Shown: positions 51,415-63,195 of the stretch, piece after piece
How positions within the stretch are numbered: the first letter of the stretch is position 1
How the letters are laid out: every line of letters begins with the position of its first letter
Source: Glandiceps talaboti
Lineage: Eukaryota > Hemichordata > Enteropneusta > Spengelidae
NCBI RefSeq assembly: GCF_964340395.1
Contig: NC_135557.1
Coordinates: forward strand, 11,436,046 to 11,500,045
Reading direction: 5' to 3'
Length of the DNA stretch: 64,000 nucleotides
Notes under the pieces: model-generated
Told to the model about the DNA's origin: nothing
The model's input: the letters and a program-made list of their open reading frames with translations, nothing else
Database searches by the model: none
Program-made: the position numbers and the translations under genes

Positions 51415-52332
51415 ATGTATTCAGTTAATTTTATTGGTTTAAGGTTGTCACGTGCTAGACATACACAGATGTTAATACTCTGCAGATTTCTATGTGCCAC
51501 GTCATTCACTTCACTGTCTTTGAGGGGGAAAGACGTCAGACAGCGACGTAGAGTACAAAAATACAAAACTCAAAATACTTTCAAAGAAGAAGCTGAAATG
51601 CAACAAGATTCCAACGAGGATGACTGGCTCTTTCAGGATTTCGACGAAATTCTCGAAGGAGAAAGGTTCCAAGAGTAGGCATTTGAAGAAACTGCCATTT
51701 TGTCAGGTTTGTCAACGTCCGTCCCGCTCGCTCATACCGAGCCGACACCCTCTAATGCACTCAATAGCAGCTCATTGTCGAAAAAACAGGACACCGAAGC
51801 TGTGCCGTCAGATACAGGGTACGCTGGTAGTCATACTTAATTGAATAAGAAATGTCAAACCAACATTGAACCAAGTATACGTAATACGTAGCCTGTAAAA
51901 CTGACACTGCACAAGAACTACTAACATAACTGAACAATGACAGTGTACCGGACAACCTACTGCTAAATGTCAAATTGCATGTCAAACTATTATAATTTAA
52001 TGTATTCACTACATTTGTATACCCTTCACAGAATCGAAAACTGAAGTTCTGTAATGTTAATATATTTCATTAATGTAGCTACATTCTCTGTAATTTTACA
52101 GCGTACCAGTATGGAGCAGCAGTTTGAGGTGAGCAAGGTGCTTCAAGGAAAGGCTTCAAAAATACCTAAGACCTCGCACACCAAAAATGGCAGTCAAACA
52201 AAGCGTGACATCGAGGTAGAAAGCGCGAGTGGGGGAAATGAAACCGAACAAGAAAGTAAAGTCAATTACGTACAGGTTGAAGCTGTAATACCAGGAAATG
52301 GAATTTTTTATTTCAAAATAACGAAAAAATGA
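51415..52332 (+). CDS. Unrecognised candidate gene between two hairpin modules
   Basis: Two coding-looking stretches. The first runs from about 51415 or an inner ATG at 51598 (MQQDSNEDDWLFQDFDEILE) and reads past one TAG (51676-51678) for about 50 more residues of Ser/Thr-rich sequence (SGLSTSVPLAHTEPTPSN). The second (52111-52332, MEQQFEVSKVLQGKASKIPK...) follows a good acceptor (TGTAATTTTACAG, ending at about 52102) and ends IFYFKITKK. Both are hydrophilic, low in Cys and Trp, and have no catalytic motif I know. The hairpins at 51207-51316 and 52438-52488 bracket it, so it may be cargo of a mobile element rather than a host gene. It could also be chance. Confidence 0.3.
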
Positions 52333-52437
52333 TCATGTAATTAGCAATTCAATAGTATTAAAGTCGCACGTCATGCACCTGTCATAATATATTCGTTTGT
52401 TTGTGCTTTCTTCAGTACACGTGTTTGCTCTGGTGCA

Positions 52438-52488
52438 GGGCAATATCTAGATATTGCCCCCGTCCGGGGCATTATCTAGATATTGCCC
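52438..52488. repeat. Two adjacent palindromes
   Basis: A 22-bp perfect palindrome (52438-52459; GGGCAATATCT and its mirror) is followed after 7 bp by a near-identical 22-bp copy (52467-52488) with one mismatch. Together they form a dense self-complementary cluster. Confidence 0.9.
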
Positions 52489-52957
52489 TCCCCTGGAGTA
52501 AAATTTGCATGAAATGGATGCTATATTATATAGAATGCCCCTCGAGAAAAAAGGAAGTAGACGTGTGTAGTTTTGTAAGTTAATCAATCACACGTGTTCA
52601 CTACGCATGTATTTATGCACTTCTCCACCCAAACGACGTAATCCTAACGTAATCCTGAATAATTAACGACCAAGCTGAGAATCACTATCTTTCTCGGTAA
52701 ATACCGGTATGACGTAAGGCATAAAAGAAATAAAACAAGGGTTGAATTGGATTACCGAGAGTAACTGTGCTGTTTACCATACCAGGTTGAAATATACTAA
52801 ATGAGTTGAATACAGGTTTGTATACTGTGCGTTTATATAATTTATAAACTGTAAATGTACTTGCATGTCCCGTGACTCGAGTATTCACACAGCTGTGTTG
52901 TACGCAACACTACTTGTTTTTTTCTCTCCACGTTCCATAAGTTACCTTTCAAAGTTT
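52489..52957. other. Intronic spacer, no feature seen
   Basis: AT-rich; no recognised family. Confidence 0.4.
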
Positions 52958-55345
52958 GACTCTATAAAAGCATCAATGGCTTCCATCCCATGTACATTCA
53001 TGGGTACATGCATCTTAAAAAATAAAGGCAATCATTTATTGCATAGAACGACCCTTGCCAAACGATATGTCCTTTTCACCAATTTCGACGTATTTGTGTG
53101 ACTTTTCAGATCAGGCATCTGGTTTTAATACGTATCTACACATGTAGTATTGAATCCTGGACAGGTACATTCTACACACGATATAGAGTCCAAGTTTAGG
53201 TCTACACAAAATTTGAAATTTTACCTCTCAATATTAGCATACAAGTTACATAAATTGGACCTCTTGCAAATATTAGATAGAAAAGAAACAACACTCAGTA
53301 AAACACCTTTAGAAACGTTCAGAATGTTTTACCCTCACTTTTGACCAATTGAGATACTTTATAGAGCAATGGAAAAAGTCAATATGGCAGCTACTTTACT
53401 TGTTATTTGTTCTGTATGCAGTTCTCCCTCTACGTTCTGTAGAAATATCATATTAAAAAGTAAATGAATCGTTGTTAAAGGCATTTCATGAGTGCTTATT
53501 AATTTCCCACTTTGCAATAGTGGCAAAATGAGATATACTTAGTCATCAAGTTGGCATGTGACTACTTATTCCCAGCAATGAAGGTTATTTGTGTATGAGA
53601 CGTTTACGTTGAGGATTTGAATGTCAGATTTTCTTTGAGTACTACAACACGTGGAATAATAGCTAACAATGCAATAAAATTTGATTTAAGATGCTATTTT
53701 CTGGTGGGTTGGTGATTGGGGTTGGATGGTACATTAGAATTTGTCTCTGATGTTACTTTCAACCTTTATTCATGACTGACCAAGAGGAAGTTCGTTGCGT
53801 AATCGAATGTAAGAGTGCCTTCATGCTGAATAACTAAACTAAATATGCATATATTCATAGTGTTCCTTTGAAACATTATAAAAGATATTCTTCAGATACT
53901 GAATTTATCATCTTTATTTTATACTACATTGTCCCTAATCTTGTTTTAATTTAGAATTTCGATGAAATAACGTAATAATAATAATAATATTTATTTCTTA
54001 TAGAGCGCATTACATTAAAAACAATCTCAATGCGCTGAACAAAAGTATAAACGTATTTTAAAATGTACATATACACAAGTATAAACAAAATATGAAACAG
54101 GATAAAAATACAAAGACACGGAAAGACATTTAAAAAAACAGAAATGTAAAAAAGTTAAAAATTAATAATAATGAGATCTAAAAAGATGATATTTCAATGC
54201 AGATTTAAAACTGTTCAAAGTGTGTGAAGAACGAAGACATGGTGGCAGGGCATTCCAAAGGCGTGGGCCGCAAATAAAGAAGGCCCGATCACCATAGTAT
54301 GCAGTGTTCCCTATCGGTTGGTGCAAATTCACCACGCTACCGGATTGCGACCGAAGGGAACGACGGGTGGATCTTATCATTAGTAAATCGCCTAGATATG
54401 AAGGCCCGCACCCATTAAGAACTTTAAAAACAATGCAGAGTACTTTGAATTCAATGCGCTTCTGAATAGGTAGCCAGTGTAATGAATGAAGAACTGGGGT
54501 AATATGCTCAACTTTTTTCTTTCTAACGACAAGTCTTGCTGCTGAATTCTGGATAATTTGGAGTTTACGAATTTGTTGAAGTGGGAGACCATATAATAAA
54601 CTGTTGCAATAATCTAAACGTGATGTAATAAAAGCATGAACTAGTTTTTCAGTACAACTTTGATCAAGAAGAGTGCGAATTTTGCCAATTTTCCACAGAG
54701 CATGAGAGGCAGCTTTACAAATATTAATTACATGATTAGACATAGTAGCCGCCGAATCCATGGAAACACCAAGATTGCGAACAACATTAGATGGTTGTAT
54801 ATCGACATCGCCAATCCGTATCTCACACCGGGGTACCGGACCCGCACCACCAAATTTAGAAGAAAAATGCACAATTTCTGTTTTACCGTCGTTAAGACAG
54901 AGCATATTATCACGCATCCACTGTCTAACTTCACCAGTGCATGACTCAATAACTGAAGTCGGAACCCGGTCACCCTCACACGTGAGATACAGTTCGGAAT
55001 CGTCCGCATACATGACACAATTTAAACCATGACGGATTATGATATCCTCCAAGGGGGCTGTGTAAAGCGTAAACAAAACAGGTCCAAGGACGGAGCCTTG
55101 GGGGACACCACAATCGAGAGACCTAATGTAACAGCGGAGAACACGTCTATTCATGTTGTTCCTTTGAATTGACATGTAACACCACCCAAATAGCTATACT
55201 AATAGAAACGTAGACAATGCCTACGACATAATGGCGCGAGTAGTTTTGAATAAAAAATAATTGAGTCTATTCACTCGAATACATAACTTTGTAAAGTAAC
55301 AATTCAATTGATGCTATGCTATTGATCAACAATATGTTTATATCA
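52958..55345 (+). repeat. Direct-repeat copy A (interrupted by a LINE)
   Basis: 52958-53976 plus 55125-55345 match 57220-58507 in the same orientation. The only large differences are a LINE inserted here and about 40 bp (around GTTATCAAGTGTATATACAC) present only in the other copy. Confidence 0.88.
53977..55124 (-). mobile_element. CR1/L2-group LINE, 5'-truncated, open C-terminal half
   Basis: An open frame from 55175 to 54162 encodes the reverse transcriptase from DCGVPQGSVLGPVLF through an intact YADD box (CVMYADDSELYL) and the C-terminal domain (LDYCNSLLYGLP, HWLPIQKRIEFK, PRLWNALP). It ends with a short 3' UTR and an (ATT)n tail at 53977-53990. Comparison with the uninterrupted copy at 58276 puts the insertion between CGTAAT and AATGTAAC. 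The first 17 residues of the open frame are therefore target-site sequence, not LINE. The fingers, endonuclease and ORF1 are missing, so the copy cannot move by itself. Confidence 0.9.
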
Positions 55346-55681
55346 GATGTAAACTGAATGCCTTCAATAAAAGCAAAACTTTAGATTGCTGTTCCTTCAC
55401 GCCTTGTAGAAAGAAAAATTCTGCGCTACCAGACATGATATTGCATATCCATTAGATTTTGCCTAAATATCTATATTCTATTTGAGATTGTCAATAGGTA
55501 TATTGTTTGGCTACTTAATGTCACAGTTTCATAACTCATGGGTATGTGTGTGGCGTATGTGTTTGTTAATGATAAACCATCATGTTTTCAATTTTTTTCC
55601 CAAGTATATCATGAGTTTAGTGGCAACATTTTGGCAGTATCTTTTTCTTAAGGAGACGATTTGGAATGTTTTAGAACTAAC
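55346..55681. other. Part of the M1-N intron of unit 4
   Basis: No feature seen apart from the GTTAGT donor of exon N at its upper edge. Confidence 0.5.
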
Positions 55682-56251
55682 CTTCATGGGTGGATCGTTG
55701 TGATATGCCATCTCATTGTGTGGCTCTATGGTGTAGACAGGTGGTTCATTATCGGCGGCTGTGTATACCAATTCGTCAACTTCATGTCTCTGACCACTAC
55801 CCCCAATATATAACTTATTCTTATATCTGAGGGCTTTGACAAATCGTGAGAAGTTGTCGACACCATTCAGTGGCAATCCTCTAAAGAGAATCGTGCCGTA
55901 GATGTGGAGTTTTTCATCTATCATGGCACGAGCCCTCTCAGCCCAGGTTTCAATCGACACATCCGACGCCACAGCTTGATATAGCGCAGGTTTGTTGTCT
56001 TTCGGACATGCTAGATACTCCGGTAAATCGTGGCCGGGAAATGTTGACCCAGGCAGCCATTGTCTACCCGCTATACGAGGTTGTATCTGGGGCGTTGTAG
56101 CCTAAACACGCTTGTGATAGACAAAACTCTCCCTTGTTCTTACTCCCTGATCCCTCCATGAGTATCGACTACTGGATAGTAATCGTGTATTCACCTTCCA
56201 TGGTAAAATTATCTTTCTAACCTGACACACAGTGTTGTGAATCCAACTCAT

Positions 56252-56779
56252 GTTGTCATGAATAACCTGCATATGTGTGTGTCAACTGCGGTCCTTCACT
56301 AATTTAACAGGGAGTGTTATATAATCAAACTTGCATGCATTGTCTTTTCATCATTAAATATCTCCCTAATTAGATAACCATACATGTTCAACAAGTGTTA
56401 AAAATATATGTTGGCAATTTTTATTTCAATATTAAGGGTAATTTTTGCAGCAGTTTCATAAATGAAGTAAGATCATGGTTTTCTGTATATTGATGGCAAA
56501 TTAAAATATGTGAACAGTACGATTGCTTTATATCTGTATACATGTACTTATGGGCACCCTGTAGACTATAAACTTGTAGACAGTTGTATAATTTTGCATT
56601 TTAATCACAAAATGATAAATTATGGCTTCTTTCTTTGCATATCATTTGCATATTATGTATGATGCTTCCGGTTTATTTGATTTCCTGTATTGTTTGATGT
56701 TGGTGATTGCTATTCTTTCAAAAAAAGTACGCCAACCATGAATTATTTCAGTTACTATGATATGAATACTCTGGTTGGT
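56252..56779. other. Upstream flank of the unit-4 gene
   Basis: AT-rich; no exon or motif recognised. Confidence 0.4.
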
Positions 56780-57215
56780 TTTCATCTTTTAAAGCACTAG
56801 TAAGTCCACACCTTGACTTTGCTTCCCCAGTGTCTTCCCCACATATATACAAGTAGGGATATTGCATTTTTGGAAAAAGTGCAATGTCGGTTCACCAGGA
56901 TGATTCTGCAGCTTGGTGGCTTAAATTATGAGGACAGTTACGCATACTTAAACTGACAACTTTAGATAAATTAGAGCTGATTTGCTTGAAGTATATAAAC
57001 TTTCCATTAACATATTCTCCTTGATCCAGTTGTATTTTTCAAAGTATCTACTTCGACAACAAGGGGATATAGATTGAAATGATTTAAAGACAGATCCGGA
57101 TTGTATATACCAAAATATTTTTTATGTTGTAAACATTTGGAACAGTTTACCAGAAAGGGTTATTGTGACTACATCAATTAATCATTTTATAGTTTGTATT
57201 GATAACACCTCAGAA
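56780..57215 (+). mobile_element. Remnant of a CR1-group LINE C-terminus
   Basis: Shifting between plus-strand frames, one can read LVSPHLDFASPV, SPHIYK, RILKLTTLDK and a tail resembling SLDPVVFF...FDNKGI, the typical end of a CR1-like ORF2. Several frameshifts and stops make this an old copy. Confidence 0.6.
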
Positions 57216-57219
57216 CAGT

Positions 57220-58507
57220 AAGGGTCTATAAAAGCATCAATGGCTTCCATCCCATGTACATTCATGGGTACATGCATCGTAAAAAATACAGGCATTCATT
57301 TATTGCATTGAACGACCCTTGCCAAATGATATGTCCTTTTGACCAATTTCGACGTATTTGTGTGACTTGTTATCAAGTGTATATACACACATTAAAATAT
57401 TCCTTTTCAGATCTGGCATCTGGTTTTAATACTTATCTACACATGTAGTATTGAATCCTGGACAGGTACATTCTACATAGGATATAGAGTCCAAGTTTAG
57501 GTCTACACAAAATTTGAAATTTTACCTCTCAATATTAGCATACAAGTTACATAAATTGGACCTCTTGCAAATATTATATAGAAAAAGAAACATCACTCAG
57601 TAAAACACATTTAGAAACCTTCAGAATGTTTAAACCCCCCCCCACTTTTGACCAATTGAGATACTTTCTAGAGCAATGGAAAAAGTCAATATGGCAGCTA
57701 CTTTAGAACGTTTTTGTTATTTGTTCTGTATGCAGTTCTCCCTCTACGTTCTGTAGAAATATCATATTAAAAAGTAAATGAATCGTTGTTAAAGGCATTT
57801 CATGAGTGCTTATTAATTTCCCACTTGGCAATGGTGTCAAAATGAGATAGACTTAGTCATCAAGTTGGCATGTGACTACTTATTCCCAGCAATGAAGGTT
57901 ATTTATGTATGAGACGTTTACATTGAGGATTTGAATGTCAGATTTCTTTGAGGACTAAAACACGTGGAATAATAGCTAACAATGCAATAAAATTTGATTT
58001 AAGATACTATTTTCTGGTGGGTTGGGGTTTGGTGGTACATTAGAATCTGTCTCTGCTGTTACTTTCAACCTTTATTCATGACTGACCAAGAGGAAGTTCG
58101 TTGCGTAATCGAATGTAAGAGTGCCTTCATGCTGAATTACTAAACTAAATATGCATTATTCATATTGTTCCTTTGAAATATTATAAAAGATATTCTTCAG
58201 ATACTGAATTTATCATCGTTATTTTATACTACATTGTCGTTGATCTTGTTTTATTTTAGAATTTCGAGGAAATAACGTAATCAAATGTAACAGCGGAGAA
58301 CACGTCTATTCATGTTGTTCCATTGAATTGACATGTAACGCCACCCAAATAGCTATGCTAGTAGAAACGTAGACAATGCCTACGACATAATGGCGAGAGT
58401 AGTTTTGAATAAAAATAATTGGGTCTATTCACTCGAATACATAACTTTGTATAGTAACCATTCAATTGATGCTATGCTATTGATCAACAATATGTTTATA
58501 TCAGATG
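57220..58507 (+). repeat. Direct-repeat copy A' (uninterrupted)
   Basis: Matches 52958-53976 + 55125-55345. It preserves the empty site of the LINE at 53977-55124. It ends exactly where the right inverted-repeat arm begins (58508). Confidence 0.88.
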
Positions 58508-60326
58508 CAATACAAAGCTTGGTTGAAAGAATGTGATATTTCCAATTATGCATAACAAATAACTGTTTAAAATAGTTAGCAAAGGTAATAGAGATAAAAA
58601 GACCACAGTTTGGGAGTCTATTTTTCATTCTTAGTAAAAAAGATTCTGTCAGAATCTTTAACGAGGTCTAGGTGTGACTTATTGCTGGTTCTAACTTGAA
58701 TAAACATTTCCATTTCTACAATATAATACGAATGCTATGCTTTTGTAAATTCAAATAAGGGAATTGTAATCCTATTGTATTTTTTAAAATAGGTTTTGAA
58801 TAATTACAAATAAGAATAGCTAACGTAATGTGTAATAACAAGTACAACGCCTTTCAAAAAAAAAAAAAAACAGCCCGCGCCAATCAATTATAATAATAAT
58901 GATAATAATAATAATAGTAATAATAAACTTTATTTCAACTCGATAGCCTTGATAGGTATACGCCTGTTTTCATAAGGGTCGAGCATAAAAAGACGAAAAT
59001 ATTTACAAGGATAACTACAGCACAGGGGATAGGTTACAAAGTACCTAAAGAAAGAAACTAAGAATTGTGTGTATAACTGTGTAGATAAAATTCATAACAA
59101 GCATGCTTAAAAGCTTTAAGACTTGTACAGCTCCTTATTACAATAGGTAATTCGTTATACAGGCTAGGAGCAGTTACTCTAAAAGACTGTTTTAACAATT
59201 CAGTTCTAACAAATGGTACTTGTAGGGCATTATTACTAACATACCTTAAAAATCTCTGTGGGTTGTACACTGTTAACATGTCCCGGATGTAAGGTGACGA
59301 CAGACCACAAAGAGCCTTGTGTACAGTTACAACTTGGTTAAACTTATAACGATAATATAGTGGGTACCATGGTAACAGTTTAAACACTTCATCAGAAGGA
59401 GTACTAGTTTCACAATTTAATATCAACCGCATTGCTCGCTTGAAAAGACAGTTCAAACGATCCATATCTTTCTGACTACAACAATGCCAAATACTCAAAC
59501 AATAGTCGAAATAAGGCAAAATAAAACAATCATAAAACTGACGCCTCGCAGTAACTGGTAAAATTGCTTAATTCTTGATAAGAGATATAATTTACATTTT
59601 TTTACCACACTATCAACATGAAATGACCAGTACAAATGACCCTGAAGAGTAACACCAAGCAGATTTTCACATTCTACATGTTCAATATCATTTTCACCGA
59701 TTTTAACACTTAGCACTGGATTAGCCAAGCGTGATCTTTACTGCCTAGTAGTGACTAATATGCATTTGATTTTCTTATTATTATGGCATATTTTGTTATC
59801 TAAACAATTATTTACATGTTCCAGATCGCCAAGTAATCTACTTTCTAAGTTGACAGTAGTCTTACCTGACGTATGCATTGTATAGTCATCTACTTGGCAT
59901 TTAGATGTATGAAGAGGCATGTCATTGACTTTCAAAAAAAGACAGTAGAGGGCCAAGAATTTGACCCCTAGGGTACTCATATTGGGACACTGTCGGATTT
60001 GCATCCACTCATAACTACACATTGTTCTCTGTCGACAAGATATGACCGAAAAGAAATAGGGACGTTATCTCTTACTCCATAATTCTTAAAATCATATGGT
60101 TTACAAGATCAAACGCTTTCCTTAAAAGTCTAGGAAAATTACACCAATTAATTGTTTTTTGTCGGATACAACACCAGGAATCCAATAGTCAAGTTAAAGC
60201 AGACTTACATGAGTGAAAAGCTCTAAATCCGGATTGCTTGCCGTGAAGTAGATTATTACCTTGAAAGTAAACAATGAGCTGATTATGACTATGTAGCTCC
60301 AACACTTTGGATAACACTGGTAAAAT

Positions 60327-61869
60327 CACAGGGTAAAGGACCAATGATCAATTTTGTACTCGCTATTTTCCAGATTTCTAATATTATTTTCTGTATATTT
60401 CGAAATAAAGTTTTAAATACTGTTTCCTCTTACTGTTTTTTTCTATTTCCTACCTGATATCAATGTCTTATCTGAGTTTATCAGCTTTGCATTAATTAGT
60501 AGCTTGCTAGAACAAACTCACTATTTGCCCAAATTAACGCATTATGCCGTGAGTGTAAACATCTACTGATGCGACTAAATGGTAATACACGGAAAGGGGT
60601 GAAACTCCAAAGGGACGTGTCCAGAGGACATCCGTAAATCACCCTGCCACTTAATTTATTCATGAATTCACAAAACAACAGGAAATAAACAAATGGTAAA
60701 ATCATGCATATGTTATTATCATGCATACTGTTATTTCATTCTCAAATTAAAAAGCCGACGTATTTGAAGAAATGCTTGCGAAGACAGTTTTGACACGATT
60801 GAAAACCAAAAACGTCTGTCGTCTGGACAAAACAGTGTGTCGTTTATTAGGATCATGGATGTATAGGATTGACATATTAAAAAGCCGATGTTGTCCAAGA
60901 ATTGCTTGCCCGATAGATATTCACGATTGAAAACCAAAAATGTGTATCGTGAAAAATGTAGCATGGATGATATATTTAAAAGCCGACGTATTCAAAGAAA
61001 TACTTGCATGATAGATATTCACGATTGAAAACCAAAAATGTCCCCAAAATGTAACCCGTGCAGCACGATCGACATTTTCGAAAATAGAACGTCGCGTCGT
61101 TTGGTACATGATAGGACTTTTGGTTTTTATTAAATAGTGCGAAAACGTCACAAAAATGAGGAAAATGTAGGACGAAACTCAAAAATGAAAAAGTATTGAC
61201 TTCTGTGCAGTGTTTCATGAGTGTATTTTACCCTTTTCTCCTTCCTTATGTCCCAACATTTGCTACGAAGCGAAGATAGCATTGACAGAATGCGAGTTTA
61301 TTCCCAGAGAATCCTGGGTAATTTGTTTACAAGTTAGGCACATGTCGCCAGTAATAAACAACTCAGGGGTCAAAGGTTTCAACTTCCGACTTCCTGCTTT
61401 ACGGATGTCATCGGGACATCGTCAGTGTGTTGGCCTGGTTTCGTGTTAGGGCACTTACAGACAAGCTTCAATGCTGTAACTTCATCAATGCTTCCCTTCA
61501 TTTGTACATTAGGATTTCTGGTTGTGGAATTACCATTGTACCGTTTGAAAGTTGATTTCTTTGCAAATTTCTGGACACGTCCCTTTGGAGTTTCACCCCT
61601 TTCCGTGTATTACCATTAGTCGTATCAGTAGATGTTTACACTCACGGTATAATGCGTTAATTTGGGCAAATAGTGAGTTTGTTCTAGCAAGCTACTAATT
61701 AATGCAAAGCTGATAAACTCAGATAAGACATTGATATCAGGTAGGAAATAGAAAAAAACAGTAAGAGGAAACAGTATTTAAAACTTTATTTGCAATATAC
61801 AGAAAATAATATAATTAGAAATCTGGAAAATAGCGAGTACAAAATTGATCATTGGTCCTTTACCCTGTG
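60327..61869. mobile_element. 1,543-bp DNA transposon with ~300-bp terminal inverted repeats
   Basis: Long inverted termini (60327-60625 and 61570-61869) start CACAGGGTAAAGGACC and are almost perfectly matched. The target GTAAAAT is single in the left arm and duplicated here (60320-60326 and 61870-61876), a 7-bp target duplication. The interior lacks a transposase and holds a ~100-130 bp tandem repeat, so the element is non-autonomous. CAGGG-like ends recall hAT, but 7 bp does not match the usual 8; the superfamily is left open. Confidence 0.9.
60745..61060. repeat. Internal tandem repeat of the nested transposon
   Basis: Three units start AAAGCCGAYG at 60751, 60881 and 60979. Each has ...CTTGC..GATAGATATTCACGATTGAAAACCAAAAA or similar. 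Confidence 0.8.
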
Positions 61870-62168
61870 GTAAAATACTTACTGGTCGATAATTACCAGG
61901 GTCACATATACTCCCGCCCTTGTGTAATGGGGTAACCTTCGCACGTTTCCATAAGGCGGGAAAAGCACCCGAGTGAATGAAGTAATTGAAGACACCTGTA
62001 ATGGATGGGGATATGACATCTGCTGATATAAACAAATTTCTAATATCATTAATAGCATCATTTCTAACAAAATACTACCGTATTACAGTACACTAGAGTT
62101 TGTTCTTATAATTTACCGCAGTTCAGATACGGATATGTAATCTAGTTGTTACTCTTTTTTTTCAAAAG

Positions 62169-62308
62169 GTGAACGTATATGGTTCAACCAAATTACTGGT
62201 AATCATGCATCGTATTGTTTTGACCATCCAAACTGTGTTGACTTGGACATCCCAAATTGGAAATACCCCTACCACAGTACCTATGGTGATGGAAGTGAAA
62301 TTGAACCC
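62169..62308 (+). pseudogene. Truncated dioxygenase exon C in the right arm
   Basis: Mirror copy of exon C (46174-46472). It keeps the acceptor and the first 140 nt (GERIWFNQITGNHASYCFDH ... YGDGSEIEP) and then joins directly to the 3' flank. It lacks the part that encodes the distal iron-binding His and the 2OG Arg. Confidence 0.88.
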
Positions 62309-62599
62309 ATGAACTCATGACGTCACAAAACAGAACTAGGGCTTTGGAAATACATGAACCTTTATACAGGAATCAGTGTATCCCAATGGTTTATGTTATT
62401 ATTTTTTTTTAATTTTGACATTGCTCATATATTATCGATTGTCAGATGTAACAATATGAATTAATGTTGATGTATTATTTTTATATAAATTTGTGAAATA
62501 TGAGTAAATAATCAGGCATTTTGCAAATTTCGTTATTTTCCGTAGGTTTATTTTTTTTTTAAAATTCTTCTGTTACAAAGTCATAAAAGTATGTTAAAA

Positions 62600-63030
62600 T
62601 TTAAATTGTGTGTAAATCAGAGAGTGTCAACTTTGTATGTAAATAAGTTGGTAGAGAATTATCATGTCAGCATACCCGATGCTTAGATGTTTTTTGGTGG
62701 TATTTAAATCGGTTGGCCAATAATTAGCATATGTAAAACGTCGAGACACATGAAACAATTCTAGCCTAGAGAGGCCATACCTATGTATTAGAGAAGGGCC
62801 CTTAAGTGGATGATTGTTTTCAAACAGATCGTTGACAAAAATAATTCCCTTTGTGTGGATTTCTGAACAATAAACAGACTCATTATTTATAGTAATGTCA
62901 TTGTTGTTCCATAAAATTTTACGACCGATTTCAAGATTCTTTGGATCAGTAGCATACAAATCTGCCCAGGCTGAGAGTGCCTTGTACAACCGAAGGAGGG
63001 TCCTTCCTTTCACACTAAAACATGGGTTAT
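62600..63030 (-). mobile_element. L1/Tx1-type LINE C-terminal fragment (right-arm copy)
   Basis: Mirror of 45250-45545 plus flank. The 128-residue frame differs from the left copy at three positions (R/H, M/R, M/I). Confidence 0.75.
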
Positions 63031-63162
63031 CTAAATAAAGAAATACAAGATCGCAAAAACATCACGTCAAACGAAAGTGGATTTAACAAGCATTAATTGA
63101 ATTGGTTAATATAATAATTAATTGAACAATTAAACAAGTTATTATTATTTCAATCAATCCGC

Positions 63163-63164
<2 letters not shown>

Positions 63165-63195
<31 letters not shown>

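Larger units (their letters stand above)
46174..56251 (-). pseudogene. Four-exon TauD/TfdA-like dioxygenase gene with an in-frame stop in exon N
   Basis: Exons N 55682-56251 (ATG, MSWIHNTVCQ), M1 50026-50211, M2 49503-49635 and C 46174-46472 keep the exon lengths (except a shorter N), splice sites and phases of the intact copies. It is the most diverged member (for example SLFLENHGYGYRWE in M2, YIGGSGQRHEVDELVYT in N). The HxE, the distal His (YTQHARIGY) and the 2OG Arg are present. Codon 50 is TAG (56102-56104, minus strand) where the others have GAG in KRVEITK. It is therefore a recent pseudogene, a sequencing or allelic variant, or is translated from a later start. Its C-M2 intron holds an antisense LINE and the end of the inverted-repeat arm; its M1-N intron holds another LINE. 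Confidence 0.8.
58900..62095 (-). mobile_element. CR1/L2/Jockey-group LINE (right-arm copy), split by a nested transposon
   Basis: Mirror of the LINE at 46565-48170. The part 58900-60326 carries the 3' tail, the C-terminal 153-residue frame (59058-59519) and the 94-residue frame (59738-60022). The part 61870-62095 carries the reverse transcriptase fingers. The interruption is the 60327-61869 element. Confidence 0.88.

Noticed and set aside
55125-55175. First 17 codons of the LINE open frame
   Set aside because: The uninterrupted copy at 58282-58340 shows that they are target-site sequence.
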